DNA of 64,000 bases from Yersinia bercovieri ATCC 43970 (GTDB lineage: Bacteria > Pseudomonadota > Gammaproteobacteria > Enterobacterales > Enterobacteriaceae): positions 3,410,001-3,474,000 of the forward strand of contig NZ_CP054044.1 in the NCBI RefSeq assembly GCF_013282745.1, in the 5' to 3' direction. Numbering within the stretch: the stretch's first letter is position 1; every line of letters begins with the position of its first letter. Shown one piece after another: positions 26,757 to 36,448 of this stretch. The notes under the pieces were generated by a model that was not told the origin of the DNA, searched no databases, and saw only the letters and a list, made by a program, of their open reading frames with translations. Position numbers and translations under genes: made by a program.

Positions 26757-26801
26757 CTCACTAACGTGAGTGCTAATAACTATTAGCATCCGCAAGGCGG
26801 A
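26757..26801 (+). promoter_or_regulatory. Three-hairpin RNA leader, copy R4
   Basis: Stem 1 CTCAC/GTGAG with loop TAAC, stem 2 GCTAAT/ATTAGC with loop AACT, stem 3 TCCGC/GCGGA with loop AAG. It follows the terminator at 26690 and ends 20 nt before the tape-measure-like gene, with AAGAGGAAG between. Stems 2 and 3 differ from the other copies by paired substitutions. Confidence 0.9.
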
Positions 26802-26821
26802 CAACAAGAGGAAGATAAACA

Positions 26822-28636
26822 ATGATCATCACAGCAGCTACGCTAAGGAACGTCGTCAGGTATGATACTGATATCCAAAGCTTGAAACGTGTTAAAGAAC
26901 AAATTAAAAAGCTTCGGAAAGAATCAATAGGGACAGTAGGAAGCATTTCTCCAGCCTCTGCCAATAAAGCCGTAGCAAGTGCAAAAGCCGTAGCCAATCA
27001 ACAGATGGCAGCTATTTCAAAAGTCTACAATCAAGCAAGCAAAGTTAAGTCAGGTTTCGGCACTGGTATGGTGGGTACGCAATCAACCAAGGATTGGGCA
27101 GCGGTGACAGCAGCACAAATGAAACAAATGAATAGCGTGGGTAAATCCCAGTCAGAAGCCGCCCGTCAGGCAAAAGAGGCAGCACTGGCAGATAAAAAGC
27201 GATTGGCATATCGCAAAGCTCTTAAAGAAGCCACTGACAGGGATATCACAGCAACAATGAAGTTAAAGAACATGGCTTTAGATATTGGAAGAATGGATAA
27301 GCTGAGCGCTGGTGAAAAACTCAAAGCGGTACAAGCCGCCAAAGCTTTGAGTCAACAGTACCGAGAACAACGTTTAGACATGAAAGAGCTAAATTTTGAA
27401 GCTAAACGATTATTACAAACAACAAAGGCTATTGCTCGTAGCGAAGCCCAAGCACGTAAACAACCACGACAACCAGCAGTAGGAGCTAAGGGTGGCAGAT
27501 TTGGGCTAGCCGCTGGTACAGGTATAGCAAGCATAGGTGCAATGGTCGGCGGTTTTGCTGCATATTCAGCAGCCGAGAGCAGTACAGACCGTGCAATGTT
27601 AATCAAGCAGATGCAGAAGCAGGACGTAGAGAGTTTCGAAGCACAAGCGTTGGTAAGATATGCAAAGAAGAACAATATTACGAAAGACCCTATCGACTTG
27701 TTGAAAGATATCAATGAGAAAAAATCTGAGTTACAACTAATGGGAAAGGTAAATCCCCGCACTGGTGAAATTCAATCTGGTGGCGAAATGGTTGATCTAT
27801 ATGAAAAATTGCTAAAGCCTACCGGCGTGACGATGGATCAAATTAAGAATTGGAGTCCCACAGAGTTGATGGTGCAAGTTGTGGATTCTGGGAGACAATT
27901 GAAGAAAACCAATGCTGAGATGACCTACTTCCTTGAGAGTATTGATGAAGGCAGCTTATTCATGGATGCTTTTAAAGACCAAGGGAAGCTTCTTGTTGGG
28001 ACTTGGGAAGATATGGATAGAAAGGGACAGCTATTAACTTCTTCTGAGGTTGAGCAGTTAGTAAAGCTTAGGGAGTTCGGGCAGGCCGTAGGGCAAGCAG
28101 GGCAAACACTAGGGGATAGGTTCAGCATCGCGTTGGCGTCAGCCGTTGGCGGTAGTGAGGGCGTGGGCAAGAGCCTGAAAGACCTTACCCCATTAATCGA
28201 AGCCCTAGGAACTGCCGTAGGTAAACTTACCCTATTGATTTCTTGGATTGTATCTAAATTGCCATTCTTGAAAACTCAGGAAGAGATTCGAGCAGACAGC
28301 CTGAAAAATCATGAAGAGAATCTAACAAAAGGTGGAATTAGGCAGTGGATTGCAGAAGTTGGGCGTGATGGAATGAAAGCCTATCAGCCCTATGCTAATT
28401 CACTGTCTCCACAAGCTATGATTCCTACAGCAAGCAGCCTACAGCCAACACCATATCAAGCTAGCAGTCAGTACCAAGCACCAGTTAATCATATAACTGT
28501 GAAACCTGCAGATGTGCATATCAGTACAGATGTAGGGCGTTTAGAGGGTGTTTTTTCTGTACTAGCAGATAACAAGATTGCTAGCTTTGAAGAACGTCAG
28601 ATGAACGACTTGATGACATCATTTTCAGCACGTTAA
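26822..28636 (+). CDS. Tape-measure-like protein
   Basis: 604 residues. The first ~220 are Ala/Lys/Gln-rich, helical and coiled-coil-like (RVKEQIKKLRKES, SEAARQAKEAALADKKRLAY). A hydrophobic Gly/Ala segment follows (FGLAAGTGIASIGAMVGGFA, near residue 230-255), then a helical middle and a second hydrophobic helix (LTLLISWIVSKLPFL, near residue 475). The last ~60 residues contain HITVKPADVHISTDVGRL, like the C-termini of siphophage tape-measure proteins. By the usual ~1.5 angstrom per residue it would fit a tail of roughly 90 nm. No tail-tube or assembly chaperone genes accompany it. A membrane or injection role is an alternative. Confidence 0.6.
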   Translation: MIITAATLRNVVRYDTDIQSLKRVKEQIKKLRKESIGTVGSISPASANKAVASAKAVANQQMAAISKVYNQASKVKSGFGTGMVGTQSTKDWAAVTAAQMKQMNSVGKSQSEAARQAKEAALADKKRLAYRKALKEATDRDITATMKLKNMALDIGRMDKLSAGEKLKAVQAAKALSQQYREQRLDMKELNFEAKRLLQTTKAIARSEAQARKQPRQPAVGAKGGRFGLAAGTGIASIGAMVGGFAAYSAAESSTDRAMLIKQMQKQDVESFEAQALVRYAKKNNITKDPIDLLKDINEKKSELQLMGKVNPRTGEIQSGGEMVDLYEKLLKPTGVTMDQIKNWSPTELMVQVVDSGRQLKKTNAEMTYFLESIDEGSLFMDAFKDQGKLLVGTWEDMDRKGQLLTSSEVEQLVKLREFGQAVGQAGQTLGDRFSIALASAVGGSEGVGKSLKDLTPLIEALGTAVGKLTLLISWIVSKLPFLKTQEEIRADSLKNHEENLTKGGIRQWIAEVGRDGMKAYQPYANSLSPQAMIPTASSLQPTPYQASSQYQAPVNHITVKPADVHISTDVGRLEGVFSVLADNKIASFEERQMNDLMTSFSAR

Positions 28637-28749
28637 TTTTTTTAATTATCAGATCCATTAACCATTTAAAGATAAAGGTCTTTGACGTAGTGATGTCCTA
28701 AGAGTATAGCTGGATATGGGAATTTCCCCGTACTTCTGGACTCGAATAA

Positions 28750-28932
28750 ATGGCTGATGATAAAAGTAAAGTAGGGCACCCAGACAAAGATCTTATTAGC
28801 ATTAAAGAAGATTATGAAAAACGTGACTGGGCAAGGAAATTTGGAGTGACCGAAGCCAAATTAGTAAAAGCTGTTATTGCTGTAGGACATTCAGCTAAGA
28901 AAGTTGAAGAATGGCTAAAGAATAATAAATAG
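28750..28932 (+). CDS. DUF3606 small protein
   Basis: A 60-residue protein of the DUF3606 family: MADDKSKVGHPDKDLISIKE, then DYEKRDWARKFGVTEAKLVK and AVIAVGHSAKKVEEWLK. The family is widespread in bacteria and some mobile elements; function unknown. The ribosome-binding site is weak. It is isolated between the tape-measure-like gene and the integrase and faces the integrase tail to tail across a shared terminator. Confidence 0.8.
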   Translation: MADDKSKVGHPDKDLISIKEDYEKRDWARKFGVTEAKLVKAVIAVGHSAKKVEEWLKNNK

Positions 28933-28944
28933 ATTCATATTGTT

Positions 28945-28969
28945 AGGCGGGTTAATCCCCGCCTTTTTT
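28945..28969. terminator. Bidirectional terminator between DUF3606 and integrase genes
   Basis: AGGCGGG/CCCGCCT stem followed by six T on the plus strand; on the minus strand it begins right at the integrase stop codon. Confidence 0.85.
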
Positions 28970-30137
28970 ACGTTAAATCTATAGCAGATTTTAATAATAT
29001 AATTGCATCGTCTGATTTATAAATCCTATCGGTAGTTGTCTTGTGTGCATGTCCTAATATTTCAAATCTGACATAATCAGGAATGTTCAATTTTCTAAGT
29101 CTGTCACTCATACCGTATCGGTAACTGTGGGCTGTAACGCCTACTCCCGTATAGATTGAAGAAACAAGCTGAGAAGCCCTATCAGGGGTATAAGTGAATG
29201 TTGGTTTATCAGTGAAAACACCGAGTTTTAGCAAGTCTTCATGAATAGGTATGGTTCGCTTAGAGGCACCATTCTTCAGTGTTTTATTCCCTTCATCGTT
29301 TATAGAAATACACTCAACTCCATCAATTACACGGTAGTCGGCTTGCTGTAGCTGCGTTATCTCGCTTATCCTGCATCCAGTGAACCAAAGCAACTGGAGT
29401 AACCACCAATTCTGTGAATGCTCAGAGAAGCCCTTAAGTGTTTGCTCGTGCTCTAGGTGGAGAATCCCTCTCTTATCGGTAACATTTGATACTTTCTTAA
29501 ATCCCATCCCATCAAACGGACTTCTTGTAATGAAATCCCGTTGCTTACAGGCAAATGTGAACAGCCCCGATGCTTTGATAAAGTAATCATTGCAGGTGTT
29601 GGGACTAAATCCTTTACCGACTAAGTGCTGCTTAAAGTCAGAAATATCAGACTTACTCACTTCTGTTATCAGTCTATTACCTAAAAAATCGATGAAGTAA
29701 CGACAGCGTGACTCATTCACTTTAAGCGTCTTTTCCCTCCAATCATTTTTATTACTTTTTAAGTAATCATCCAGAACAACTAAAAGTGTTAAACGCTTCT
29801 CTTTGTCTTTCTTTGGCTTTGGTGTAATAGCCCTTACTGGTTGCTCTGCAACTGGCATAGTTTGGGGAAGGGAAGGCGGCACGGCATAACCCACCAGAGC
29901 AGTTAATTGGAGCTGTTTTCTGCATGAGTAGAGCTTCTGGCGTACTGTCTCAAGTGGTTCGCAGGAATGCTGATAGTAAACCATCAATAAACTACGAGAC
30001 ATTATCGCAGCCTCATAGGAGTCTCTAGTGCCAAGGGTTATGTGAATGGCTGCCCCATGATGATGCTTGCAAAACGTATACAAACCAGATGGACGACGAA
30101 AAACCTGTGTAATTCCTGTGTAATTCCGTTGGTACAT
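28968..30137 (-). CDS. int: Phage-type tyrosine integrase of the cysB element
   Basis: A 389-residue integrase with N-terminal arm-binding-like part (RRPSGLYTFCKHHHGAAIHI), a core-binding domain (about residues 115-205) and catalytic domain. Catalytic residues: Arg256 (GCRISEI), His337/Arg340 (AHSYR), His363 (LGHAHK), Tyr373 (DRIYKSD). The start lies 40 bp from attR, the usual arrangement for an integrase next to its own attachment site. It should catalyse insertion into the cysB 3' end. Intact. Confidence 0.92.
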   Translation of the reverse strand: MYQRNYTGITQVFRRPSGLYTFCKHHHGAAIHITLGTRDSYEAAIMSRSLLMVYYQHSCEPLETVRQKLYSCRKQLQLTALVGYAVPPSLPQTMPVAEQPVRAITPKPKKDKEKRLTLLVVLDDYLKSNKNDWREKTLKVNESRCRYFIDFLGNRLITEVSKSDISDFKQHLVGKGFSPNTCNDYFIKASGLFTFACKQRDFITRSPFDGMGFKKVSNVTDKRGILHLEHEQTLKGFSEHSQNWWLLQLLWFTGCRISEITQLQQADYRVIDGVECISINDEGNKTLKNGASKRTIPIHEDLLKLGVFTDKPTFTYTPDRASQLVSSIYTGVGVTAHSYRYGMSDRLRKLNIPDYVRFEILGHAHKTTTDRIYKSDDAIILLKSAIDLT

Positions 30138-30175
30138 ACTTTCAATACTCCGCTAAGCCTTGTGCGGAGCGACTC

Positions 30176-30229
30176 GAAGATATCGAGGCGATGTTCAAGG
30201 ACATTAAGCTGCCGACCAAGTGATATCTA
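30176..30229. other. Right attachment site (attR), native cysB 3' end
   Basis: Near-identical copy of 18258-18311. It still encodes the final cysB residues [14 protein letters not shown] in a frame without a start and is followed at 30237 by a terminator suited to cysB. So this is likely the original chromosomal end of the gene. Confidence 0.9.
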
Positions 30230-30236
30230 GCTAAAT

Positions 30237-30266
30237 AAAGCCCCCATACAGGGGCTTTATCCTTTT
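30237..30266 (+). terminator. Displaced native terminator of cysB
   Basis: AAAGCCCC/GGGGCTTT stem followed by a T-rich run (CCTTTTTT), right after the duplicated cysB end. It may also serve the converging small gene on the other strand. Confidence 0.8.
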
Positions 30267-30512
30267 TTAGCGTTTCTTATTTGCTTGAGCGAGTACCGAG
30301 CCTGCCAGGGTTTTGGTTTTTTCGCTATATTCAGGGCTTGCCAGGACTTGTGATGCAATATCTTCCATATGCGCACCTGTCTGGTTACTAGTGCTAGTTT
30401 GCGAGAGTGCTGATCCCGCCAGGCTCTTTTCAATAGCGGAAGCATTAGGATCTTTTAGGATTTTTGCCGCTTGTGATGCTACTGCGGCCGAAGTTTTTTT
30501 GGTATTAGTCAT
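30267..30512 (-). CDS. Small Ala/Ser/Lys-rich protein of unknown function
   Basis: 81 residues from the ATG beginning MTNTKKTSAAVASQAAKILK; an upstream in-frame ATG would add 12 hydrophobic residues. Two internally similar halves are visible: AAKILKDPNASAIEKSLAGSAL and ASQVLASPEYSEKTKTLAGSVL, each ending in LAGS(A/V)L(S/A)Q. This resembles small conserved enterobacterial proteins of unknown role. It lies just outside attR, in the chromosomal backbone. Confidence 0.65.
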   Translation of the reverse strand: MTNTKKTSAAVASQAAKILKDPNASAIEKSLAGSALSQTSTSNQTGAHMEDIASQVLASPEYSEKTKTLAGSVLAQANKKR

Positions 30513-30843
30513 ATCATTATCTCGTATTATATATAGGGTGTATTCCATATAGCATTTTAATAACTTAAGAGAGACTATATGTTGACTTAACTCTATTTAA
30601 AAACCAGTAACAGGGTCAAGTTAAATACCTCTCAAAAACTTTTATTACCTTAGTCCTATAGGTCATTCCATTTTTTATTTTTCACTCTCACGTCGATAGC
30701 TTGTTTTCTTTTTGTTTCTAATATTAATTCCAAAAAAGAAGTAATAAGTGATAATTCAAAAGTAAAACAAAACACATGCTGATAGTTTTATTGATGAGAA
30801 GAGCGAATTGAAGACCATTATACAATCCTAGCAAGGAGGAAGT
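30513..30843. other. AT-rich intergenic region
   Basis: About 330 bp of very AT-rich, non-coding sequence between two divergent unknown genes; it must hold both promoters. No repeat or hairpin stands out. Confidence 0.4.
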
Positions 30844-31638
30844 GTGAGAATAATATCCTACCCAGTATCAAATATAAATTTAGATAATACAGTGCGCGAC
30901 CTAAATGACTATTACTCTAAATCCGTAAGTACTGAAGTACAAGTTAAAGATGAGTGCTCGAATAAAAATGAAAGTATTAATGAAATTTATCAAAGATTAG
31001 TCCGAGAGGGTTGGCTAGAGCCTTCAGATAATATTGAGGGTAGTACTCTACACCATATTATTTCAACATTACGTGAAAAATCAATGGCAGAAATTGTGCT
31101 TAATCCCAAAGGGGTAATCTACTCAGGGTTACCTCATGACTATGAGGACTCACTAATATTTGAGGCTGATGGCAACTCTGGTATCAAGATGAATTACTCT
31201 GTTATCCACAAAGATATGGGGTGCAGCTTATTTAAATTGAATTGTCAGTTACTTTTAGATAAAAACTGTCAATTAGATGAAAAAAATTCGAATATTTTTT
31301 TTGATTTTTACGTGCAGTGTTCTGAAATACTAAAACAAGAGTTAGATAAGCGGGGGCCAATGCGCAAATTTTTAGATTTGTTGGTCGCCTTATTTAATCT
31401 CAATAAGTTTACTTCCAATAATGTAATGCCCTCTATTAATAGAGATACTCTATCAATAGAGTACAATATAAAAAATAATACTTATCTCGCCAATGGAGGG
31501 GGATACTATCATCCTGATTTTTATATTGAGGACGATGGTTTTAAAGAGCATGCAGAGATTGATGAGAATAAAATCTATGAATCTGGAAGGTGGGATGGAT
31601 ATTTGGATGGCTTAATTGCCAATAGGGCGGTTAATTAA
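30844..31638 (+). CDS. Unknown AT-rich gene between cysB element and acnA
   Basis: 264 residues, starting at a GTG placed 5 nt after a strong AAGGAGGA. No signal peptide or membrane segment. The middle is acidic and polar, with a possible alpha/beta domain containing NYSVIHKDMGCSLFKLNCQL and a C-terminal NGGGYYHPDFYIEDDGF. Codon use is AT-rich and unlike acnA, so recent acquisition is likely. I do not recognise the family; an effector or antitoxin-like role cannot be inferred from sequence alone. Confidence 0.65.
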   Translation: MRIISYPVSNINLDNTVRDLNDYYSKSVSTEVQVKDECSNKNESINEIYQRLVREGWLEPSDNIEGSTLHHIISTLREKSMAEIVLNPKGVIYSGLPHDYEDSLIFEADGNSGIKMNYSVIHKDMGCSLFKLNCQLLLDKNCQLDEKNSNIFFDFYVQCSEILKQELDKRGPMRKFLDLLVALFNLNKFTSNNVMPSINRDTLSIEYNIKNNTYLANGGGYYHPDFYIEDDGFKEHAEIDENKIYESGRWDGYLDGLIANRAVN

Positions 31639-31792
31639 AGCGATATTAAGGTCACCTATTGCAGGAATCGCCATTGTTGCCAAAATGTTAATGTTTCTTT
31701 GTGTTATATTTAATCTAGACCACATAATTTCAAGGGAATACACCCTGAGATGAATGCGGACTCAGACACTAATAAGAAACAATGGAGGCACT

Positions 31793-34465
31793 ATGTCGTT
31801 GGATCTGCGGAAAACGAGTATGGCCAGGTTGGTTGCCCTGAAGAATGAATATCACTACTACAGCCTGCCGCAATTGGCGGCAGTGCTGGGGGATATTGAC
31901 CGCTTACCTAAGTCACTGAAAGTGCTGTTGGAAAATCTGCTGCGCCATCTGGATGGTGAGCAGGTTAAGGAGGAGGATCTTAAAGCCATTGTCGCCTGGC
32001 AACAGAGCGGCCATGCTGATCGAGAGATTGCTTACCGACCCGCCCGCGTATTGATGCAGGACTTTACCGGCGTGCCGGCGGTAGTGGATCTGGCGGCGAT
32101 GCGTGAAGCGGTCGCGCGGCTGGGGGGCGATGTGGCGCAGGTTAACCCCTTGTCACCGGTGGATTTAGTCATTGACCACTCGGTGACTGTCGATGAGTTT
32201 GGTGATAAAGCCGCATTCGGTGAAAACGTCCGCTTAGAGATGGAACGTAACCATGAGCGCTATATCTTCCTGCGCTGGGGGCAGAAAGCCTTTAGCCGCT
32301 TTCGCGTCGTGCCGCCGGGCACCGGTATTTGCCATCAGGTTAACCTGGAGTATCTGGGGCAAACGGTTTGGCACGAACAGCAGGGCGATAAGCGGGTCGC
32401 CTATCCCGATACGCTGGTGGGGACTGACTCCCACACCACTATGATCAATGGCTTAGGGATACTCGGCTGGGGTGTCGGTGGGATTGAGGCGGAGGCGGCG
32501 ATGTTGGGCCAGCCGGTCTCGATGCTGATCCCCGATGTGGTCGGCTTCAAAATGACCGGTAAAATGCGCGAAGGGATCACCGCCACCGACCTGGTGCTGA
32601 CAGTCACACAGATGCTAAGAAAACATGGGGTGGTGGGGAAGTTTGTCGAGTTTTACGGCGATGGTCTGGCGGATCTCCCCCTCGCCGATCGTGCCACTAT
32701 TGCCAATATGTCGCCGGAGTTTGGTGCCACCTGCGGTTTCTTCCCGGTTGATGAGGTGACGCTGGGTTATATGCGCTTAAGTGGGCGCAGTGATGAACAA
32801 ATTGCCTTGGTTGAGGCCTATAGCAAAGCGCAAGGCTTATGGCGTCATCCCGGTGATGAACCGATGTTTACCAGCCAGTTATCTCTCGAGTTGAGCACGG
32901 TAGAAGCCAGTCTGGCGGGGCCGAAGCGGCCGCAGGATCGCGTGGCGCTGCCAAAAGTCCCCTTGGCATTTAAGGCTTTTGAAGAGCTGGAGTTCAATAG
33001 CCAAAAAGATAAAGTTGACCAGGTCTCCTTCACCCTTGCGGGCAAAACCCACAACCTGGCGCAGGGGGCGGTGGTGATTGCGGCCATTACCTCATGCACC
33101 AACACCTCCAACCCTAGTGTATTGATGGCGGCGGGATTATTAGCCAAGAAAGCGGCAGAGAGGGGGCTGAAAACCAAGCCTTGGGTGAAAACCTCGCTGG
33201 CCCCCGGTTCTAAAGTGGTGACGGAGTACCTTAATTCTGCGGGTCTAACCCCTTATCTGGATAATTTGGGCTTCAATCTGGTGGGCTATGGCTGCACCAC
33301 CTGTATAGGTAACTCTGGCCCATTGCCGGAACCAATAGAAAAAGCCATCAAAGTCGGGGATTTAACCGTCGGTGCGGTGCTCTCGGGTAACCGTAACTTT
33401 GAAGGGCGCATTCACCCCTTGGTGAAGACCAACTGGCTCGCCTCGCCACCGCTGGTGGTCGCCTATGCGCTGGCGGGAAATATGAGTGTCAATCTGACCC
33501 AAGACCCGCTAGGTGACGACCCCGAGGGGAATCCGGTCTATCTGAAGGATATCTGGCCGAGCGGGCTTGAGATCGCCAAAGCCGTTGAAGAGGTCAAAAC
33601 TGAGATGTTCCGCAAGGAGTATGCCGCAGTATTTGATGGCGACCAGGATTGGCAGGCGATTCAAGTCGATAGTACGCCAACTTACCACTGGCAAAATGAC
33701 TCCACCTATATTCGCTTGCCACCTTTCTTTAGTGATATGAAAGCCTTACCGGAGCCGGTTCAGGATATCCATCATGCCCGCATTTTGGCGATTTTGGCCG
33801 ATTCAGTGACCACCGACCATATTTCACCTGCCGGTAATATCAAGCTGGACAGCCCGGCGGGTCGCTATTTGCGCGATCGCGGAGTTGAAATCAATGAGTT
33901 CAACTCCTACGGTTCGCGCCGGGGTAACCATGAGGTGATGATGCGCGGCACATTCGCCAATATCCGTATTCGCAATGAGATGGTGCCGGGGGTTGAAGGG
34001 GGGGTGACCCGACATATTCCGTCGCAAAATGAGATGGCTATCTATGATGCTGCGATGCGCTACCAGCAGGAGAGTGTCCCACTGGCGGTGATTGCGGGCA
34101 AGGAGTATGGCTCCGGTTCCAGTCGCGACTGGGCAGCCAAAGGGCCGCGATTATTGGGGGTGAGGGTGGTGATTGCCGAATCATTTGAACGTATTCACCG
34201 CTCTAATTTAATCGGGATGGGTATTTTGCCGCTTGAGTTCCCCGTGGGGGTAAACCGTAAAACTCTGGGGCTGACGGGTGACGAATCCATTAGTGTCAGT
34301 GGCTTACAGAGTCTCTCCCCTGGGCAAATCGTGCCGGTGGCGATAAGCTATGGCGATGGGCGACAGCAAACCGTCAATACTCACTGCCGTATCGATACAG
34401 GTAATGAATTGGTTTACTTCGAGAATGGCGGCATTTTGCATTACGTGATTCGTAAAATGTTGTAG
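31793..34465 (+). CDS. acnA: Aconitate hydratase A
   Basis: AcnA interconverts citrate and isocitrate via cis-aconitate in the TCA cycle and is the stress-resistant isozyme in enterobacteria. 890 residues from the ATG preceded by GGAGGCACT; an upstream ATG at 31754 lacks a ribosome site. The [4Fe-4S] ligands are seen in [12 protein letters not shown] and [13 protein letters not shown]. Other signatures: [20 protein letters not shown], and the C-terminal swivel domain with [20 protein letters not shown]. Full length. In enterobacteria it is usually next to cysB and ribA, which confirms that the cysB element is an insertion. Confidence 0.98.
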   Translation: MSLDLRKTSMARLVALKNEYHYYSLPQLAAVLGDIDRLPKSLKVLLENLLRHLDGEQVKEEDLKAIVAWQQSGHADREIAYRPARVLMQDFTGVPAVVDLAAMREAVARLGGDVAQVNPLSPVDLVIDHSVTVDEFGDKAAFGENVRLEMERNHERYIFLRWGQKAFSRFRVVPPGTGICHQVNLEYLGQTVWHEQQGDKRVAYPDTLVGTDSHTTMINGLGILGWGVGGIEAEAAMLGQPVSMLIPDVVGFKMTGKMREGITATDLVLTVTQMLRKHGVVGKFVEFYGDGLADLPLADRATIANMSPEFGATCGFFPVDEVTLGYMRLSGRSDEQIALVEAYSKAQGLWRHPGDEPMFTSQLSLELSTVEASLAGPKRPQDRVALPKVPLAFKAFEELEFNSQKDKVDQVSFTLAGKTHNLAQGAVVIAAITSCTNTSNPSVLMAAGLLAKKAAERGLKTKPWVKTSLAPGSKVVTEYLNSAGLTPYLDNLGFNLVGYGCTTCIGNSGPLPEPIEKAIKVGDLTVGAVLSGNRNFEGRIHPLVKTNWLASPPLVVAYALAGNMSVNLTQDPLGDDPEGNPVYLKDIWPSGLEIAKAVEEVKTEMFRKEYAAVFDGDQDWQAIQVDSTPTYHWQNDSTYIRLPPFFSDMKALPEPVQDIHHARILAILADSVTTDHISPAGNIKLDSPAGRYLRDRGVEINEFNSYGSRRGNHEVMMRGTFANIRIRNEMVPGVEGGVTRHIPSQNEMAIYDAAMRYQQESVPLAVIAGKEYGSGSSRDWAAKGPRLLGVRVVIAESFERIHRSNLIGMGILPLEFPVGVNRKTLGLTGDESISVSGLQSLSPGQIVPVAISYGDGRQQTVNTHCRIDTGNELVYFENGGILHYVIRKML

Positions 34466-34503
34466 TTTTGGTGACACTGTCACTATCCAGTTAAATCGGT
34501 AAA

Positions 34504-34714
34504 AAAGGGTGATTGAGAAATCACCTTCAGACTGCTGACAAACCCCGATGACGCGCTCTGGAACGGAGAGGACGGGTAGAAGAGTAAAGCGTCCGCGCCA
34601 GGGATGGCGCGGTTCGAGCCTCCAGGGACGGATTGACGGCGTCTTTACGATCTAGCTGTTCTCTCCGCAACCGGCACTTTGTCAATACCTAAGGGTGATT
34701 GAGAAATCACCCTT
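34504..34714. repeat. Palindromic repeat (YPAL/MITE-like), copy 2, flanked by duplicated hairpin
   Basis: A ~157-bp palindromic core (34531-34687, with GCTGACAAA at one end and GGCACTTTGTCAA at the other, central stem CGCGCC/GGCGCG) is bracketed by two copies of a hairpin, AGGGTGATTGAGAAATCACC, at 34506 and 34692. The hairpin is probably the original acnA/ribA bidirectional terminator, duplicated or flanked on insertion. Confidence 0.6.
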
Positions 34715-34735
34715 ACTCTTCCCGATGCCGCTCAG

Positions 34736-35326
34736 TTACTTGGTCAATAAATGGCCCATTTTGGCGGCTTTGGTGGCCATATACTGCTCATTTTTCGGAT
34801 TGCGACCCACAATCAACGGCACGCGTTCGACGATATTAATTCCCGCCGCAGAAAGAATTTCAACTTTCTGCGGATTGTTCGTCAGCAGGCGTATCGCCTT
34901 GACGCCCAATAATTTATACATATCTGAACACAGGGTGAAATCACGTTCATCAGTGGCAAAACCGAGTTGATGGTTGGCTTCAACGGTATCCGCCCCTAAA
35001 TCCTGTAAGGCATAAGCGCGGATCTTATTGAGCAAACCAATATTGCGCCCCTCTTGGCGATGATAGATCAGTACGCCACGGCCCTCTTCGGCAATATGTG
35101 CCAGTGCCGCTTCTAGCTGAAAACCACAATCACAACGCAGACTAAACAGCGCATCACCAGTCAGGCACTCAGAATGAACCCGGGAGAGCACCGGCTCATC
35201 GCCGCTGATATCACCAAATATTAAGGCCAGATGGTCATGGCCGGTGGCCAACTCTTCAAAACCAACCATTAAAAAATCACCCCAAGGGGTAGGTAATTTG
35301 GCTTCTGCTACACGTTTTAGCTGCAT
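34736..35326 (-). CDS. ribA: GTP cyclohydrolase II
   Basis: RibA opens GTP to 2,5-diamino-6-ribosylamino-4-pyrimidinone phosphate, the first step of riboflavin synthesis. 196 residues from [18 protein letters not shown], the start used in E. coli; an upstream ATG adds MNSK. Zinc ligands are in [17 protein letters not shown], and the catalytic region is [20 protein letters not shown]. Full length. Convergent with acnA. Confidence 0.96.
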   Translation of the reverse strand: MQLKRVAEAKLPTPWGDFLMVGFEELATGHDHLALIFGDISGDEPVLSRVHSECLTGDALFSLRCDCGFQLEAALAHIAEEGRGVLIYHRQEGRNIGLLNKIRAYALQDLGADTVEANHQLGFATDERDFTLCSDMYKLLGVKAIRLLTNNPQKVEILSAAGINIVERVPLIVGRNPKNEQYMATKAAKMGHLLTK

Positions 35327-35680
35327 CTTACTGTTCATATTATAACTTCAGACCCTTAGGGAAGTTGTCGCTATCCTACTGTGGATATCCGCTCTGATTA
35401 GCGATCTACCTTATACCTATTCGCATTAGGGATAGGATTAAATAAAAAGTTTCGCTGCGATTATTATTAGCTATATTGCCATAACTTCCGCCGGACTGCT
35501 GTTCAAGAAAACAGCGATAAGCCAAGAGTAGGCGTTAGGTGGGAACTTATTTCGATAATCATAAAATTTTGTTTATATTATCAATGGATAGCAGAACTTA
35601 TACTCGTTCGCTATAGCATAGTTGTTAATTGTGCTATCACCATCAGTGATAGGATGTGGACAGGGTAGAGAGGATCTCAG

Positions 35681-36448
35681 ATGTGGAATATAGCAAAACG
35701 CATTAGTGTCGGAACAGTTATCTTGCTGCTGCCAACCCTGATTATCTGGCTTTCCGGCTGGCAGTGGCAGCCTGGGGGTAATGAAAGCGGGCTAAAGGGG
35801 CTGTTCTGGGTCACCGAAACCGTGACTGCGCCATGGGGGATCCTGACCAGTGCACTGCTCGGTGGCTGGTTTTTGTGGTGCTTGCGCTTTCGGATTAAGC
35901 CAGCCATCGGCTTGTTGGTGATACTGGGCGGCGTCATTATTGTCGGCCAGGGGGTGAAATCATTGATTAAAGAGCAGGTGCAAGCGCCACGACCATTTGT
36001 GGTATGGCTAGAAGCTGAGCATCATATTGAAGATAGCTATTTCTATTCGTTACCCCGCGCTGAGCGCAGTGCGCTGGTCAAACAACAATTGGAAAATCAA
36101 TCTCTTATTCCGCCATGGTTAAGCCGTCACTGGCAGTTTGAAACCGGTTTTGCTTTCCCATCGGGTCATACGGTTTTTGCTGCCAGTTGGGCACTGTTAG
36201 CCGTTGGTTTGTTATGGCCACGGCGGCACTACAAAACGGTCATCATACTGATGCTATGGGCGCAAGCGGTCATGATGAGCCGTTTGGTGCTAGGGATGCA
36301 CTGGCCGCGTGATTTGGTGGCAGCGACGTTGATCAGTGGACTATTGGTCGCCATGGTTTGTGGTTTGGTGCAACTTTGGTTCGGTTCGCTCACCATTGCA
36401 CCACCAGAACAGCATGAAATCGAACAACGAGAGCATAAGGACGAGTAA
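35681..36448 (+). CDS. pgpB: Phosphatidylglycerophosphatase B
   Basis: Inner-membrane PAP2-family phosphatase acting on phosphatidylglycerophosphate, undecaprenyl pyrophosphate and related lipids. 255 residues with several membrane helices and the PAP2 motifs: KSLIKEQVQAPRP (C1), FPSGHTVFAAS (C2) and SRLVLGMHWPRDLVAA (C3, catalytic His). Followed by lapA after 170 bp. Full length. Confidence 0.95.
   Translation: MWNIAKRISVGTVILLLPTLIIWLSGWQWQPGGNESGLKGLFWVTETVTAPWGILTSALLGGWFLWCLRFRIKPAIGLLVILGGVIIVGQGVKSLIKEQVQAPRPFVVWLEAEHHIEDSYFYSLPRAERSALVKQQLENQSLIPPWLSRHWQFETGFAFPSGHTVFAASWALLAVGLLWPRRHYKTVIILMLWAQAVMMSRLVLGMHWPRDLVAATLISGLLVAMVCGLVQLWFGSLTIAPPEQHEIEQREHKDE

Noticed and set aside
23552..26801. 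CRISPR array from the repeated leaders
   Set aside because: Only four copies, separated by whole genes, with varying bases in the stems; no cas genes.
31754..31792. Upstream start for acnA
   Set aside because: No ribosome-binding site; GGAGG precedes the ATG at 31793, which matches family starts.
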